Shown here: in pieces, positions 25,230 through 33,769 of the stretch | Layout: each line of letters starts with the position of its first letter | Position numbering within the stretch: position 1 is the first letter of the stretch | Source of the DNA: Bacillota bacterium | Lineage (GTDB): Bacteria > Bacillota > Clostridia > Christensenellales > Aristaeellaceae | Direction: 5' to 3' | DNA length: 45,945 bases | NCBI GenBank assembly: GCA_023398575.1 | Contig: JAEWSC010000001.1 | Span: 1 to 45,945 of the forward strand | Notes under the pieces: generated by a model | Databases searched by the model: none | What the model was told of the DNA's origin: nothing | Seen by the model: the letters and a program-made list of their open reading frames with translations, nothing else | Position numbers and translations under genes: made by a program

Positions 25230-26303
25230 ATGAAAAAGAGGATCGGCATCCTGACCAGCGGCGGCGATTGCCCAGGCCTGAACGCGGCCATACGCGGCGT
25301 CGCACGAGCGGCTTATGAATTGTTTGACGCAGAGGTTATCGGTATCCGGGATGGATACAGGGGCCTTATCCAGGGCGACTATCAGGAGATGGAGCGCAAG
25401 CAGTTTTCAGGCATTCTCACCCTTGGCGGAACCATTCTGGGCACCAGCCGGCAGCCATTCCGTAACATGCGGGTTATCGGGGAAGATAATGTGGACAAGG
25501 TGGCGGCCATGAAGGCCAACTACAAGACCATGAAGCTGGATTGCCTGGTGACACTGGGCGGCAACGGCACTCATAAAACAGCTAACCTGTTAAGCCAGGA
25601 AGGATTGAATGTCATTGGTCTTCCAAAGACCATAGACAACGATCTATTTGGTACAGATTTCACCTTTGGCTTTCATAGCGCAGTGGATATTGCCACGGAG
25701 GTCATCGACCGCATTCATACAACCGCCACCAGTCATGGCCGTTGCATGGTGATTGAGCTGATGGGCAATAAGGCCGGCTGGCTCACGCTGTATTCAGGCT
25801 TGGCTGGCGGGGCGGATGTAGTGTTGATTCCCGAAATTCCTTACGACATCAAGAAGATCGCCAAGGTGGTAGAACAACGGGCCAACAGCAAAAAGCCATT
25901 CTCCATCCTCGCTGTGGCGGAAGGCGCCATGGATTTGGATGAAGCTAAACTAAAGAAAAAGGAGCGCGAGGCCGCAAGAGCCGCCACTCCAGGCTTTAGT
26001 ATAGCTGCACGTCTTGCCGCCCAGCTATCAGAACTTGTTGGTGTAGAGGCCCGGGCTGTCGTTCCCGGACATATCCAGCGAGGCGGCAGCCCCAGCGCGT
26101 ATGATCGGGTACTGGCTACCCAGTTCGGCGTGCATGCTGCCCAATTGATACGGGATGACACATATGGCGTCAGCGTGGCCCTTTCCGGCAACACCGTAAC
26201 CCACAACGCACTTAAGGACATTGCCGGCGTTCCCAAGCAGGTGAACCCGGATGATCAAATGGTACAGCTGGCCAGAAATATCGGCATCTCCTTTGGGGAT
26301 TAA
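25230..26303 (+). CDS. 6-phosphofructokinase (PKTIDND-type, possibly mixed or PPi-dependent)
   Basis: Start 25230 has GGGGGGA 7 nt upstream and gives 357 residues. The motifs are GILTSGGDCPGLNAAIRG, LGGNGTHKTA at 109-118, PKTIDNDL, FHSAVDIATE and PGHIQRGGSPSAYDR. The phosphoryl donor site reads GGNGT instead of GGDGS (ATP type) or GGDDT (PPi type). Lys in PKTIDND is the form found in PPi-dependent and mixed-substrate group III enzymes, while classical ATP enzymes have PGTIDND. The family is certain, but the donor is not settled by sequence. A small membrane protein gene follows 40 nt later. Confidence 0.92.
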   Translation: MKKRIGILTSGGDCPGLNAAIRGVARAAYELFDAEVIGIRDGYRGLIQGDYQEMERKQFSGILTLGGTILGTSRQPFRNMRVIGEDNVDKVAAMKANYKTMKLDCLVTLGGNGTHKTANLLSQEGLNVIGLPKTIDNDLFGTDFTFGFHSAVDIATEVIDRIHTTATSHGRCMVIELMGNKAGWLTLYSGLAGGADVVLIPEIPYDIKKIAKVVEQRANSKKPFSILAVAEGAMDLDEAKLKKKEREAARAATPGFSIAARLAAQLSELVGVEARAVVPGHIQRGGSPSAYDRVLATQFGVHAAQLIRDDTYGVSVALSGNTVTHNALKDIAGVPKQVNPDDQMVQLARNIGISFGD

Positions 26304-26343
26304 CTGACAGCAATTTGCGCATGCTATTCATGAGGTGACGTGC

Positions 26344-26709
26344 ATGCGTATTAAAAACGGTCTGAAGTTAATGGCGTTGGGGGCCGCCGCCTATCCGCTG
26401 ATTGAACTGATGTGGAGAGGCCGGACTGCACCCTCCATGGCAGCGGCTGGTGGCACCGGCATGATGGTGTTGAACCAGATCAATAAAAGAATGCGCAGGC
26501 GCCCTCTGTGGCAAAAAAGTCTGGCAGGCGGTGCAGCCATTACCGCCATGGAGTATCTGATTGGCCGCATGGTCAACCGCCGTCATCAGATATGGGATTA
26601 TTCCACTATGCCCTTTCACATTGAAGGGCAAATCTGCCCCCAGTATGCCGCAATGTGGTGTCTGTTGACATTACCAGTATTTGCGATGTTGGGCAGAGGC
26701 AGACGATAA
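26344..26709 (+). CDS. CmpB-family (ABC_trans_CmpB) membrane protein
   Basis: This 121-residue protein starts at ATG 26344 behind TGAGGTGA. It has about three to four hydrophobic segments and the family pattern: YPLIELMWRGRTAPSM, GG at the second segment, GRMVNR-HQIWDYS and GQICPQYAAMWCLLTLP. The family is annotated as putative ABC-transporter type IV, but no ABC partner is present here and the function is unknown. It is probably co-transcribed with the phosphofructokinase. Confidence 0.8.
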   Translation: MRIKNGLKLMALGAAAYPLIELMWRGRTAPSMAAAGGTGMMVLNQINKRMRRRPLWQKSLAGGAAITAMEYLIGRMVNRRHQIWDYSTMPFHIEGQICPQYAAMWCLLTLPVFAMLGRGRR

Positions 26710-26720
26710 TAGTGTACAGC

Positions 26721-26756
26721 AAAAAGGAGTGCGGCAATGAAACGCACTCCTTTTTT
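26721..26756. terminator. Bidirectional terminator between CmpB and ABC ATPase genes
   Basis: Stem of 13 bp (26721-26733 with 26743-26755), A-run on the left and T-run on the right, between convergent genes. Confidence 0.93.
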
Positions 26757-26768
26757 GATATGTGATTG

Positions 26769-27494
26769 TCATCTCAATACCTTGCGCAAGAATTCCTGAG
26801 TTCTGGGGTTCTCGGGGCTGGAAAACAGCTTATCCGGCGTGTTTTGCTCAGCAATTCGTCCTTCATCCATGAATAGCACCCTGGTGGATATCTCCCTGGC
26901 AAAGCCCATTTCATGGGTTACAATAATGCTGGTCATGCCGTTTTTCACCAGATCCTGAATAACATTCAGCACCTCGCCCACCATTTCCGGGTCCAGAGCG
27001 CTGGTAGGCTCGTCAAAGAGCATCACCTCCGGCTCCATAGCCAGGGCACGCACAATGGCCAGCCGCTGCTTCTGCCCGCCGGAAAGCCGTTTGGGGTGCT
27101 CGTTCAGCTTGTCAATGAGCCCCACCCGGTTGAGTAACTCTTTAGCATATTCTTCCATTTCGGCCTTGTTCTTTTTGCCCGTCAACACAGGCGCCAGGGT
27201 AATGTTGTCTTTCACAGTCAGGTGCGGAAAGATGTTGAAATGCTGAAACACCATGCCCATCTTCTGCCTATGCAGGTCGATGTTCACGTCCTTTTGCGTC
27301 AAATCCACATCATGAAACAGCACCTGGCCCTTGGTCGGCTTTTCCAAAAGATTCAGGCAACGCAAAAAGGTGGATTTACCAGAGCCCGAAGGTCCGATGA
27401 TGGAAATGACCTCGCCCTTGAATATCTTTTCATTAATGCCCTGAAGTACCTGCAAATTTCCAAATGCCTTATGCAGATTACGAACCTCAATCAC
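26769..27494 (-). CDS. Polar amino acid ABC transporter, ATP-binding protein
   Basis: This 241-residue ATPase is of the GlnQ/HisP type. Walker A is GPSGSGKST (about 35-43), Q-loop QHFNIFP, signature LSGGQKQR, Walker B VMLFDEPTSALDPE, and H-loop VTHEMG. It energises uptake of polar amino acids through the permease encoded just upstream, whose frame overlaps its start by 8 nt. It is last in a four-gene operon with an aminotransferase and a 2-oxoacid reductase, an unusual grouping for an uptake system. Confidence 0.95.
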   Translation of the reverse strand: MIEVRNLHKAFGNLQVLQGINEKIFKGEVISIIGPSGSGKSTFLRCLNLLEKPTKGQVLFHDVDLTQKDVNIDLHRQKMGMVFQHFNIFPHLTVKDNITLAPVLTGKKNKAEMEEYAKELLNRVGLIDKLNEHPKRLSGGQKQRLAIVRALAMEPEVMLFDEPTSALDPEMVGEVLNVIQDLVKNGMTSIIVTHEMGFAREISTRVLFMDEGRIAEQNTPDKLFSSPENPRTQEFLRKVLR

Positions 27495-28164
27495 TGGCCT
27501 TCAGCCTCCTTTCCAAAACTGCGACAGCCTTGCTTAATGTAAACGTCAATATGAAGTAGATGATACCGATCACGATCAAGGGTTCCAGCACCAGGAACAT
27601 GATGCCCTTGATGTTATTGTAGGCCGTCATCAGGTCGCCTACAAAGAAGGTGGCAGCCAGAGACGTTTCCTTGATGATCGTAACGAACTCATTGCACAGC
27701 GCAGGCAGAATGTTTTTGATGGCTTGGGGAAAAACGATATGGGTCATCGTCTGGCGGGAACCAAGCCCCAGGGACCTGGCTGCCTCTGTTTGCCCGTTGT
27801 CAACCGCCTGGATGCCTGCGCGGATGACTTCACTCACATACCCTGCGGAGTTTAATACAAGCGCGACAGTCACGTTAAAGAAATTGGCATTTTTCAAAGC
27901 CGGCACCAGTGCGGGGAGCAGGAACGCAAAAATATACAACTGCAATAGGAGCGGCGTTCCCCGGATGATCTCTGTATAAGCGATCGCAAACCACCGAAAA
28001 GGCGCGATCTTCGACCGCCGCAAAAGCGCCACCAAGGATCCCAGAACAGTTCCCAGAAAGACAGTGATCAAAGACAAGAGCAGCGTATACGCTGCGCCTT
28101 TCAAGAACAACCCCGGAAATCTTTCGATGATTGTAAAGATGTTTGGTATCATTTTTTCAAACAA
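27487..28164 (-). CDS. Polar amino acid ABC transporter, permease
   Basis: This 225-residue membrane protein has about five segments and the HisM/GlnP signature: a YTEIIRGTPLLLQLY entry, and the EAA loop DNGQTEAARSLGLGSRQTMTHIVFPQAIKNILPAL. It probably forms a homodimer, as no second permease gene is present. It overlaps the ATPase gene by 8 nt and the preceding dehydrogenase gene by 16 nt, so all are tightly coupled. Confidence 0.95.
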   Translation of the reverse strand: MFEKMIPNIFTIIERFPGLFLKGAAYTLLLSLITVFLGTVLGSLVALLRRSKIAPFRWFAIAYTEIIRGTPLLLQLYIFAFLLPALVPALKNANFFNVTVALVLNSAGYVSEVIRAGIQAVDNGQTEAARSLGLGSRQTMTHIVFPQAIKNILPALCNEFVTIIKETSLAATFFVGDLMTAYNNIKGIMFLVLEPLIVIGIIYFILTFTLSKAVAVLERRLKASD

Positions 28165-29282
28165 TCCAGCGCCCCCCTATCAAATCCGTATGATCCGACC
28201 CAATCTTCCAACTTCCTTACCGCTTCCAGCACCATCTGCTCTGTCACCTGATATGGCAGGCACCTCATATCCGGTTGGCTTGGCACGTTGCCAATGGCCT
28301 TTAAAAAGGAGGGGGAAGTCATTTCTAGCCTCATCTCATGAAGCGTGACGGGCGTTTTGAGTTTTTGCAAAAGATGAAGGACTTCTTGGGCTTCCTCTTC
28401 CTGCCCGTCCATCATGAGCTGCACCAGCACCCCCCAAGCTACCACATCTCCATGAAGGCAAGCCTTGATTTGCGGCATGTCCTCCATCGCATAGAAGAGA
28501 GAATGGGCCAGAGCACCGTTGAATTCCTCCCGCACCAGAAGCGATACAAGCCCCGTGCTCACGATTACAGATTGTACCGCCTCGCGGAATTCCGGCGAAT
28601 CCTGCCCGTTTTCGCAGTCACAAAGCGCTTTTTCACCCAACCGGATAAGGGGCTCATAGCAGGTACGGGCGATGGACAGCCCTAAAGCATCCTTGTATCG
28701 TAATACTTCGTTCCTAGCGGAAAAGCCGCTTTCAAAATACTTGGCAACGGCGTCTCCCATCCCGGCTCGAAGATACTTAGCTGGAGCATGGGCAATAACT
28801 CCGGTATGGATCAACACGAATTCCGGCGGCCCCGCAAGAAACTGAAATCGATCAAATGCACCGTCTTCATGGTACATCACCGACAAGGCTGTCACGGCCG
28901 CGCAGGTGGCCGCAATGGTGGGCAGCGTGATTACCGGCAACTTTGCATAATGGGCACAGGCCTTGGCGGTATCAATGGCTTTCCCGCCGCCCATGCCGAC
29001 AATCACCTGGGCGTTTTGCCCAAGTGCTTTTGCCGCCAGCGCTTTGGCATCATCGATGGTACATGGCCCCGAATAACGCACAGCCTCTGCAAGCGTTATC
29101 ACCGTTCCGGAAATGGCCTGTTCAAAAAGCGATAACCCTGCAGTCAACGCTTTTTCGCCGCCAATTAAGAATACGCGCTGCCCCAAGGCGGAAACAATCC
29201 CAGGCAAAGCTTCGTACGCTTCTGGTCCGATGGTATAGCGGGGCAAAAGCAAACTGCTTGTTTTTAAAGCATCCCCTATCAT
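28149..29282 (-). CDS. Iron-containing alcohol dehydrogenase family, HcxA (YbdH)-like 2-oxoacid reductase
   Basis: This 377-residue enzyme has the glycerol-dehydrogenase fold. GMGGGKAIDTAKA binds NAD. PTIAATCAAVTALSV follows. Metal ligands are the Asp of GMGDAVAKYFE and the His residues of LAHSLFYAM and CLHGDVVAWG. ATCAA in place of the STDAPTSA of GldA, and the LHGD-VAWGVLVQ segment, point to E. coli HcxA (YbdH), which reduces 2-oxoacids to hydroxyacids. The ATG follows directly on the aminotransferase TAA with GGAGGT inside that gene's end. It very likely reduces the 2-oxoacid made by that aminotransferase (inference from the operon). Confidence 0.85.
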   Translation of the reverse strand: MIGDALKTSSLLLPRYTIGPEAYEALPGIVSALGQRVFLIGGEKALTAGLSLFEQAISGTVITLAEAVRYSGPCTIDDAKALAAKALGQNAQVIVGMGGGKAIDTAKACAHYAKLPVITLPTIAATCAAVTALSVMYHEDGAFDRFQFLAGPPEFVLIHTGVIAHAPAKYLRAGMGDAVAKYFESGFSARNEVLRYKDALGLSIARTCYEPLIRLGEKALCDCENGQDSPEFREAVQSVIVSTGLVSLLVREEFNGALAHSLFYAMEDMPQIKACLHGDVVAWGVLVQLMMDGQEEEAQEVLHLLQKLKTPVTLHEMRLEMTSPSFLKAIGNVPSQPDMRCLPYQVTEQMVLEAVRKLEDWVGSYGFDRGALDCLKK

Positions 29283-30455
29283 TTATACCTCCGCAAGCCT
29301 GGACAGCCTTCTTAATGCTTCCTGAAGCGTTGCTTTTTCCCGGGCGAAGTGCAGCCGGATCAGATGATTTACAGGCTCCCTGAAAAAGCTGGAGCCGGGT
29401 ACAGCGGCCACACCGATATTTTTGATCATCCACTCACAAAACTGCAAATCAGACAAGCCTGCGAACTGTTCTTTTTTCAGGAACTGGGCTATATCCACCA
29501 TAACAAAATACGAACCCTGCGGCACGGTATGCTTGAGCCCAATATCGTCCAATCCCTTAAGGAAGATATCCCGCTTTTGGGTATATAGCTGCTTCAAATC
29601 CTCATAATATTCCGGCCCCATTGTAAGCCCGGCCACAGCGGCGGCCTGCAAAGGTGCTGCTGCACCAACCGTTAAAAAGTCATGGACCTTCTTGGCGCTT
29701 TCAATTACCGCCTCCGGCCCAATCAAGTAACCCAGGCGCCAGCCGGTGATGGAATACGTCTTAGAAAGGGAACTACAGGTAATAACGCGGTCAAAAAGAC
29801 CGGGCAGCGACGCAGCGCTGACATGCTTCCACGGTTCAAAGACTATGTGCTCATACACTTCATCGGTAATGATGAAAGCGTCGTGCCGCTGGGCCAATTG
29901 TCCGATGTACAAAAGCTCTTCTTTTGTAAATACTTTACCGCAAGGGTTGGAGGGGTTGCAGACAATGATAGCCTTGGGCTTTTGCAAAAAAGCACTTTGA
30001 AGCACTTCTTTATCAAACTTAAAATCAGGCGGTGTCAGCGGAACAAAAATCGGCTCAGCCCCGGACAGGATGGCATCCGCCCCATAGTTTTCATAAAAAG
30101 GAGAAAACACAATCACCTTATCGCCGGGGTTGCACACAGTCATCATGGCGCTCATCATGGCTTCCGTGCCGCCGCAGGTGACTACAATTTCTTTTTCCGG
30201 GTCAATATCCCGGCCAATGGCAGCGCTTTGCTTTTTAGCCAGTGCCTGCCGAAAATCCTGCGCCCCGAAGGTAATGGAGTACTGGTGAGGGCCTTCGCCC
30301 GCGATATCTTTCAGCGCATCGGTGATGGCTTTGGGTGGAGGAAAATCGGGAAAGCCCTGAGAGAGGTTAATAGCATCGTATTCATCGCTGATTCGCGTCA
30401 TGCGGCGGATTACGGAATCTGTAAACGTTTGCACCCGTCGGCTGAGTTCTGGCAT
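29283..30455 (-). CDS. Class I PLP-dependent aminotransferase (YbdL/kynurenine aminotransferase-like)
   Basis: This 390-residue fold-type I aminotransferase has the INLSQGFPDFPPP N-terminal loop, HQYSITFGAQDFRQA, VTCGGTEAMM, NPSNPCGKVF, a DEVYEHIVFE segment, SSLSKTYSITGWR with the PLP lysine, and an arginine in LIRLHFA for the substrate carboxylate. The SQGFPDF group includes methionine/aromatic aminotransferases (E. coli YbdL, KAT). It is the first gene of the operon aminotransferase, HcxA-like reductase, permease, ATPase. The substrate is probably the amino acid imported by the linked transporter. Confidence 0.92.
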   Translation of the reverse strand: MPELSRRVQTFTDSVIRRMTRISDEYDAINLSQGFPDFPPPKAITDALKDIAGEGPHQYSITFGAQDFRQALAKKQSAAIGRDIDPEKEIVVTCGGTEAMMSAMMTVCNPGDKVIVFSPFYENYGADAILSGAEPIFVPLTPPDFKFDKEVLQSAFLQKPKAIIVCNPSNPCGKVFTKEELLYIGQLAQRHDAFIITDEVYEHIVFEPWKHVSAASLPGLFDRVITCSSLSKTYSITGWRLGYLIGPEAVIESAKKVHDFLTVGAAAPLQAAAVAGLTMGPEYYEDLKQLYTQKRDIFLKGLDDIGLKHTVPQGSYFVMVDIAQFLKKEQFAGLSDLQFCEWMIKNIGVAAVPGSSFFREPVNHLIRLHFAREKATLQEALRRLSRLAEV

Positions 30456-30493
30456 TTCGTCGGCTCCTCAATTGTATATTTCTGTGAATATTC

Positions 30494-30517
30494 AGTATAA
30501 CACGCTTTAGTATACCA
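30494..30517 (-). promoter_or_regulatory. Extended -10 element(s) for the aminotransferase operon
   Basis: On the minus strand, TGGTATACT (30517-30509) and a second TGTTATACT (30502-30494) are both extended -10 hexamers. Neither has a good -35. They face away from the solute-binding protein promoter, and the intervening 120 nt are T-rich. Confidence 0.45.
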
Positions 30518-30642
30518 TAGATACTCCATTTTGTATAGCAGATTCTCAGTTTTTTTCAGTTGGGTTTTTCTTTGTCTCACAAGCGTTTTCGGGCATCTCA
30601 ACGGCTCCAAAAACAAAATGCATAAATTTTCATCATGATGTA

Positions 30643-30671
30643 TTGACATTTATTCTGCATAGGTATACAAT
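30643..30671 (+). promoter_or_regulatory. Strong sigma-A promoter of the solute-binding protein gene
   Basis: TTGACA at 30643-30648, a 17-nt spacer, TACAAT at 30666-30671. This is one of the best promoters in the window, in keeping with a binding protein made in excess. Confidence 0.85.
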
Positions 30672-30705
30672 GAGGCACATCAAAGAACGCAAGGAGGAAT
30701 TCCCC

Positions 30706-31545
30706 ATGAAAAAGATTCTCGCACTCACCATGGTTCTGGCCATGCTCTTTACAGCCGCCGGCGCTCTCGCCACACCCGCCAACCGCCTAGAGAAAATCAA
30801 GGCTGATGGCAAGCTGATCGTCGCCACCTCTCCCGATTACCCGCCTTATGAGTTTCTCGACTTAAGCGGCAACCCTGTGGGTGCCGATATCACCTTCGCC
30901 CAGTACATCGCCGACAAGCTTGGCGTTGAACTGGTGTTGCAGCCCATGACCTTTGACGCTGTTCTGGCCGCCATCGGCACCGGTAGCGCCGACCTGGCTA
31001 TCGCAGGCCTCACCTACAAGGAAGAACGCACCATTTCCATGGACTTCTCCGATCCTTACTTCAACGACGGCAACCAGGTGATCGTCATCCGCAAGGAAGA
31101 CGCCGAGACCATTAAGACCCTGGCCGACTTCAAAGGCAAGTCCGTGGCCGCTCAGAACGCTTCCCTGCAGCAGTCTCTGGTTACTGATCAATTGAAGGAG
31201 TCCACCCTGGCGCAGATTACTCAGATTGATGAAGGCATTCTGCTGCTCAAGTCCAAGCAAGCCGATGGCATCGCCCTGGCCGCCGTTGTGGCCGAACCTT
31301 TGGTGGCAAACAATCCTGACCTGGTCATCTGCGAGACGCCTTTCGACTATGCTCCCGCCGGTGCTCTTGTGGCCGTCGTGAAGGGCGAAGCTGAACTCCT
31401 GGCCGCCATCAATGAGGCCATCGCGGAAGTAATTGGCGACAACGGGCTGTATGTGCAGTGGATCAACGACGCCAACGCTCTGAACGCCCAGCTTGCATCC
31501 GGAGCCGCCCCCGCCGCGGAAGCTACTGCCACCCCCAATCCGTAA
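30706..31545 (+). CDS. Amino acid ABC transporter solute-binding protein, without a lipobox
   Basis: ATG 30706, with AAGGAGG 8 nt upstream, gives 279 residues. A signal peptide ends near GALA-TP. The mature part is a family 3 binding protein: GKLIVATSPDYPPYEF, MTFDAVLAAIGTGSADLAIAGLTYKEER, MDFSDPYFNDGNQ and a hinge region. No cysteine follows the signal peptide, so it cannot be a classical lipoprotein. The tail is Ala/Pro/Thr-rich (AAEATATPNP). It is divergent from the permease/ATPase operon. The codons are strikingly C-rich compared with neighbours, as expected for a highly expressed gene. Confidence 0.92.
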   Translation: MKKILALTMVLAMLFTAAGALATPANRLEKIKADGKLIVATSPDYPPYEFLDLSGNPVGADITFAQYIADKLGVELVLQPMTFDAVLAAIGTGSADLAIAGLTYKEERTISMDFSDPYFNDGNQVIVIRKEDAETIKTLADFKGKSVAAQNASLQQSLVTDQLKESTLAQITQIDEGILLLKSKQADGIALAAVVAEPLVANNPDLVICETPFDYAPAGALVAVVKGEAELLAAINEAIAEVIGDNGLYVQWINDANALNAQLASGAAPAAEATATPNP

Positions 31546-31565
31546 GGCAAACATATAGCAACAGC

Positions 31566-31606
31566 AGCTTGCCGCCGTATACTTTATATACGGCGGCAAG
31601 CTTTTC
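31566..31606 (+). terminator. Terminator after the solute-binding protein gene
   Basis: A 16-bp perfect stem (31566-31581 with 31587-31602), GC-rich in the middle, followed by TTTT. No clear promoter lies between it and the next gene, so partial read-through may feed that gene. Confidence 0.93.
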
Positions 31607-31636
31607 CTATGGTATATACAAACAAGGAGAATTTCT

Positions 31637-32560
31637 ATGTATCCGAATTCGAAAATCGCAATCATCGGTGCCGGCCACGTGGGCAGCCATGTGGCGTTGG
31701 AATGTGCCCGTCAAGGCATTGCCAGAGAAATTGTTTTGTTGGACATAGACCGCAAAAAGGCAAAAGGTCAAACCATTGACATTATGGATGCACTTGCATA
31801 TTCATCCTGTAATGTGCATGTTTATGAAGGTTGGTATGACGCCGTTTCCGATGCGGATGTTGCAATCATGTGCGCTTGTGCGGTGGGATACGAAAGCTCT
31901 GACCGTTTGAAGGAGCTACAGCCTACCCTGCGAGTGGCAGACGAAGTAGCAAAAGAACTAATCTCCTGTGGTTTTGCTGGCATAATCGTCAGCATTTCCA
32001 ACCCATGCGACATTATTGCCCAGTATCTTCAAAAAAAGACGGGGCTCAATGTCATCGGTACCGGCACGGCGCTGGATTCCGCCAGATTTCGCGTTCGGCT
32101 GGCCCAGGCGCTTTCCGTTGATGTCTCCAGCGTGCAGGGGTACTGCTTGGGCGAGCACGGGGACAGCCAGGTACCGGCCTTAAGCACCGTGACGGTTGGC
32201 GGCATCCCGCTTCATCAGTTAAAGGGCAGTTATCCCAGCGCAGACTTTTCTGCCATCTGTCAAAATACCGTAAAAGCCGGTTGGGATATTGTCACAGGCA
32301 AAGGCTGCACAGAGTTTGGCATCGCTTCTGCCGCAGCCAGAATGGTAAGGGCCATCCTGCGGGATGAACAGACCGTGATGCCCTGCTCCACAGAGCTTCG
32401 TGGCCAGTATGGCGGCAGCGGCATCTACGCCAGTGTCCCCTGCATCATTGGAAGACAAGGAGCCATTTCCTTGCCTGATATCGACTTGACCGAAGCGGAG
32501 CATGCAGCACTCACCCGCAGCTTTGACACACTAAAGCACCACTTGCCTGATGGTATATAA
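31637..32560 (+). CDS. L-lactate/L-2-hydroxyacid dehydrogenase (LDH/MDH family)
   Basis: This 307-residue enzyme has an N-terminal NAD fold (IAIIGAGHVGSH, then Asp in LLDIDRKKA), VSISNPCDI, GTGTALDSARFR with the substrate-carboxylate Arg, and GEHGDSQVP with catalytic His174. The mobile-loop specificity position that is Gln in lactate and Arg in malate dehydrogenases aligns with small residues (AVGYESSDR). That is closer to L-2-hydroxyisocaproate dehydrogenase and suggests bulkier 2-oxoacid substrates. AAGGAG precedes ATG 31637. It is followed 25 nt later by an M20 peptidase. Confidence 0.88.
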   Translation: MYPNSKIAIIGAGHVGSHVALECARQGIAREIVLLDIDRKKAKGQTIDIMDALAYSSCNVHVYEGWYDAVSDADVAIMCACAVGYESSDRLKELQPTLRVADEVAKELISCGFAGIIVSISNPCDIIAQYLQKKTGLNVIGTGTALDSARFRVRLAQALSVDVSSVQGYCLGEHGDSQVPALSTVTVGGIPLHQLKGSYPSADFSAICQNTVKAGWDIVTGKGCTEFGIASAAARMVRAILRDEQTVMPCSTELRGQYGGSGIYASVPCIIGRQGAISLPDIDLTEAEHAALTRSFDTLKHHLPDGI

Positions 32561-32585
32561 GTTTTATGTTGAAAGAGGAACGACA

Positions 32586-33686
32586 ATGCGCAGTATATTG
32601 GAAAGTTTAGAAAAATACGTATCTTTGCCCAGCGGCACCTTGGACAAGGCCGACGTCACGCATGCGGCACAAACCATTGCAGAAGATTTCAAGGCCCTTG
32701 GCATGCAAGTCACGCTGCACGAGGGAATAGATATGGGGCCGGTAGTGGAATGTGTTTTTGGCCATGGCCCCAAGCAGTTGATGCTGATGGGCCATATGGA
32801 TACGGTATTCCCCCGATCCGAATGCCAACCCTTTCACATTGAGGGGGATAAAGCCTTCGGCTCCGGCGTATGCGATATGAAGGGCGGCATTGCCGTCATG
32901 CTGTACGCCCTGTATGAGGTGCTGCCCCAAATGGATCAGGATCAATACACTATCAAAATCATACTAAACCCCGATGAAGAAGTAGGCTCTCCCGAAAGCG
33001 GTGACAGGATATTGAGTACTGCCAAGCAGTCCTTTGCCGCATTAAGCTTTGAGCCTTCCCGCAAGGGCGGCGCGCTCACATGCGAGCGCAAAGGCGTTAC
33101 TTCCTTTACAATTCGCTGCACAGGTATACGTGGCCACTCCGGTGCCAATTACCTGCAGTGTGCCAGTGCCATACAGGAACTGTGCGCAAAAATCAACACC
33201 ATTTACACCCTTCGAGATGACAGCCGGGATATCTCCGTAAACATCGGTGTCATTCAAGGTGGCACAGCAGAAAACGTGGTAGCGGACGAGGCGGTTGCTC
33301 ATGGTGAATTCCGCTATTATGACCAGAGTTTCAAGCAAGAATTAATGGATAAGCTGACCGCCATATGCGCAGCTCCTGGCATCCCTGCCACCACAACCAA
33401 CCTCACTTGGGGCAATAGCCATCCCGCGCTGAAGGTTACAGAAAAGAGCATGGCACTGGTGAAAACCGCTCAGGAAATCGCCGCCGAGTATGGCATTCAC
33501 CTGACTGCTGAAAGTACCGGCGGCGCCGGCGATATCTCCATCGCCGGGCTTTCTGGCATTCCCGTATTGGATGGCTTGGGCCTGGAAGGTGACGGCATGC
33601 ATACCATTCATGAATATGCGCTGATTCACAATCTTCCTTTCAAGATCGCCTTAGCCAAGCGGATGATACTTTCGCTGCTGAATTAA
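32586..33686 (+). CDS. M20-family metallopeptidase (carboxypeptidase G2-like)
   Basis: ATG 32586 with GAAAGAGGA upstream gives 366 residues. All M20 catalytic elements are present: LMGHMDTVFP (His70, Asp72), GSGVCDMKGG with the bridging Asp, NPDEEVGSPES with the Glu pair, RGHSGANY in the dimerization domain and the final His in DGMHTIHE. It should be a two-zinc exopeptidase or N-acyl amino acid hydrolase that frees amino acids. Its place behind the L-2-hydroxyacid dehydrogenase suggests it supplies amino acids to that pathway. The intact motifs contrast with the degenerate M20 homologue at 8683-9996. Confidence 0.93.
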   Translation: MRSILESLEKYVSLPSGTLDKADVTHAAQTIAEDFKALGMQVTLHEGIDMGPVVECVFGHGPKQLMLMGHMDTVFPRSECQPFHIEGDKAFGSGVCDMKGGIAVMLYALYEVLPQMDQDQYTIKIILNPDEEVGSPESGDRILSTAKQSFAALSFEPSRKGGALTCERKGVTSFTIRCTGIRGHSGANYLQCASAIQELCAKINTIYTLRDDSRDISVNIGVIQGGTAENVVADEAVAHGEFRYYDQSFKQELMDKLTAICAAPGIPATTTNLTWGNSHPALKVTEKSMALVKTAQEIAAEYGIHLTAESTGGAGDISIAGLSGIPVLDGLGLEGDGMHTIHEYALIHNLPFKIALAKRMILSLLN

Positions 33687-33713
33687 ATCGTCGTATCGTG
33701 AATTAAATTAGCA

Positions 33714-33757
33714 AAAACGCCTGCCCAGCTTGATCTCAAGTCTTGGGCAGGCGTTTT
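33714..33757. terminator. Bidirectional terminator between peptidase and histidine kinase genes
   Basis: A 14-bp perfect stem (33714-33727 with 33744-33757) with A-run left and T-run right, between convergent genes. Confidence 0.93.
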
Positions 33758-33769
33758 AATGATAGATAA

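Noticed and set aside
29682..30500. 272-codon frame on the plus strand
   Set aside because: It lies entirely opposite the aminotransferase gene, has no recognisable domain, and mirrors that gene's codon pattern.
30862..31665. 267-codon frame on the minus strand opposite the solute-binding protein
   Set aside because: A shadow of a gene with strong codon bias; the G/V/H/D-rich composition and lack of a start signal argue against coding.
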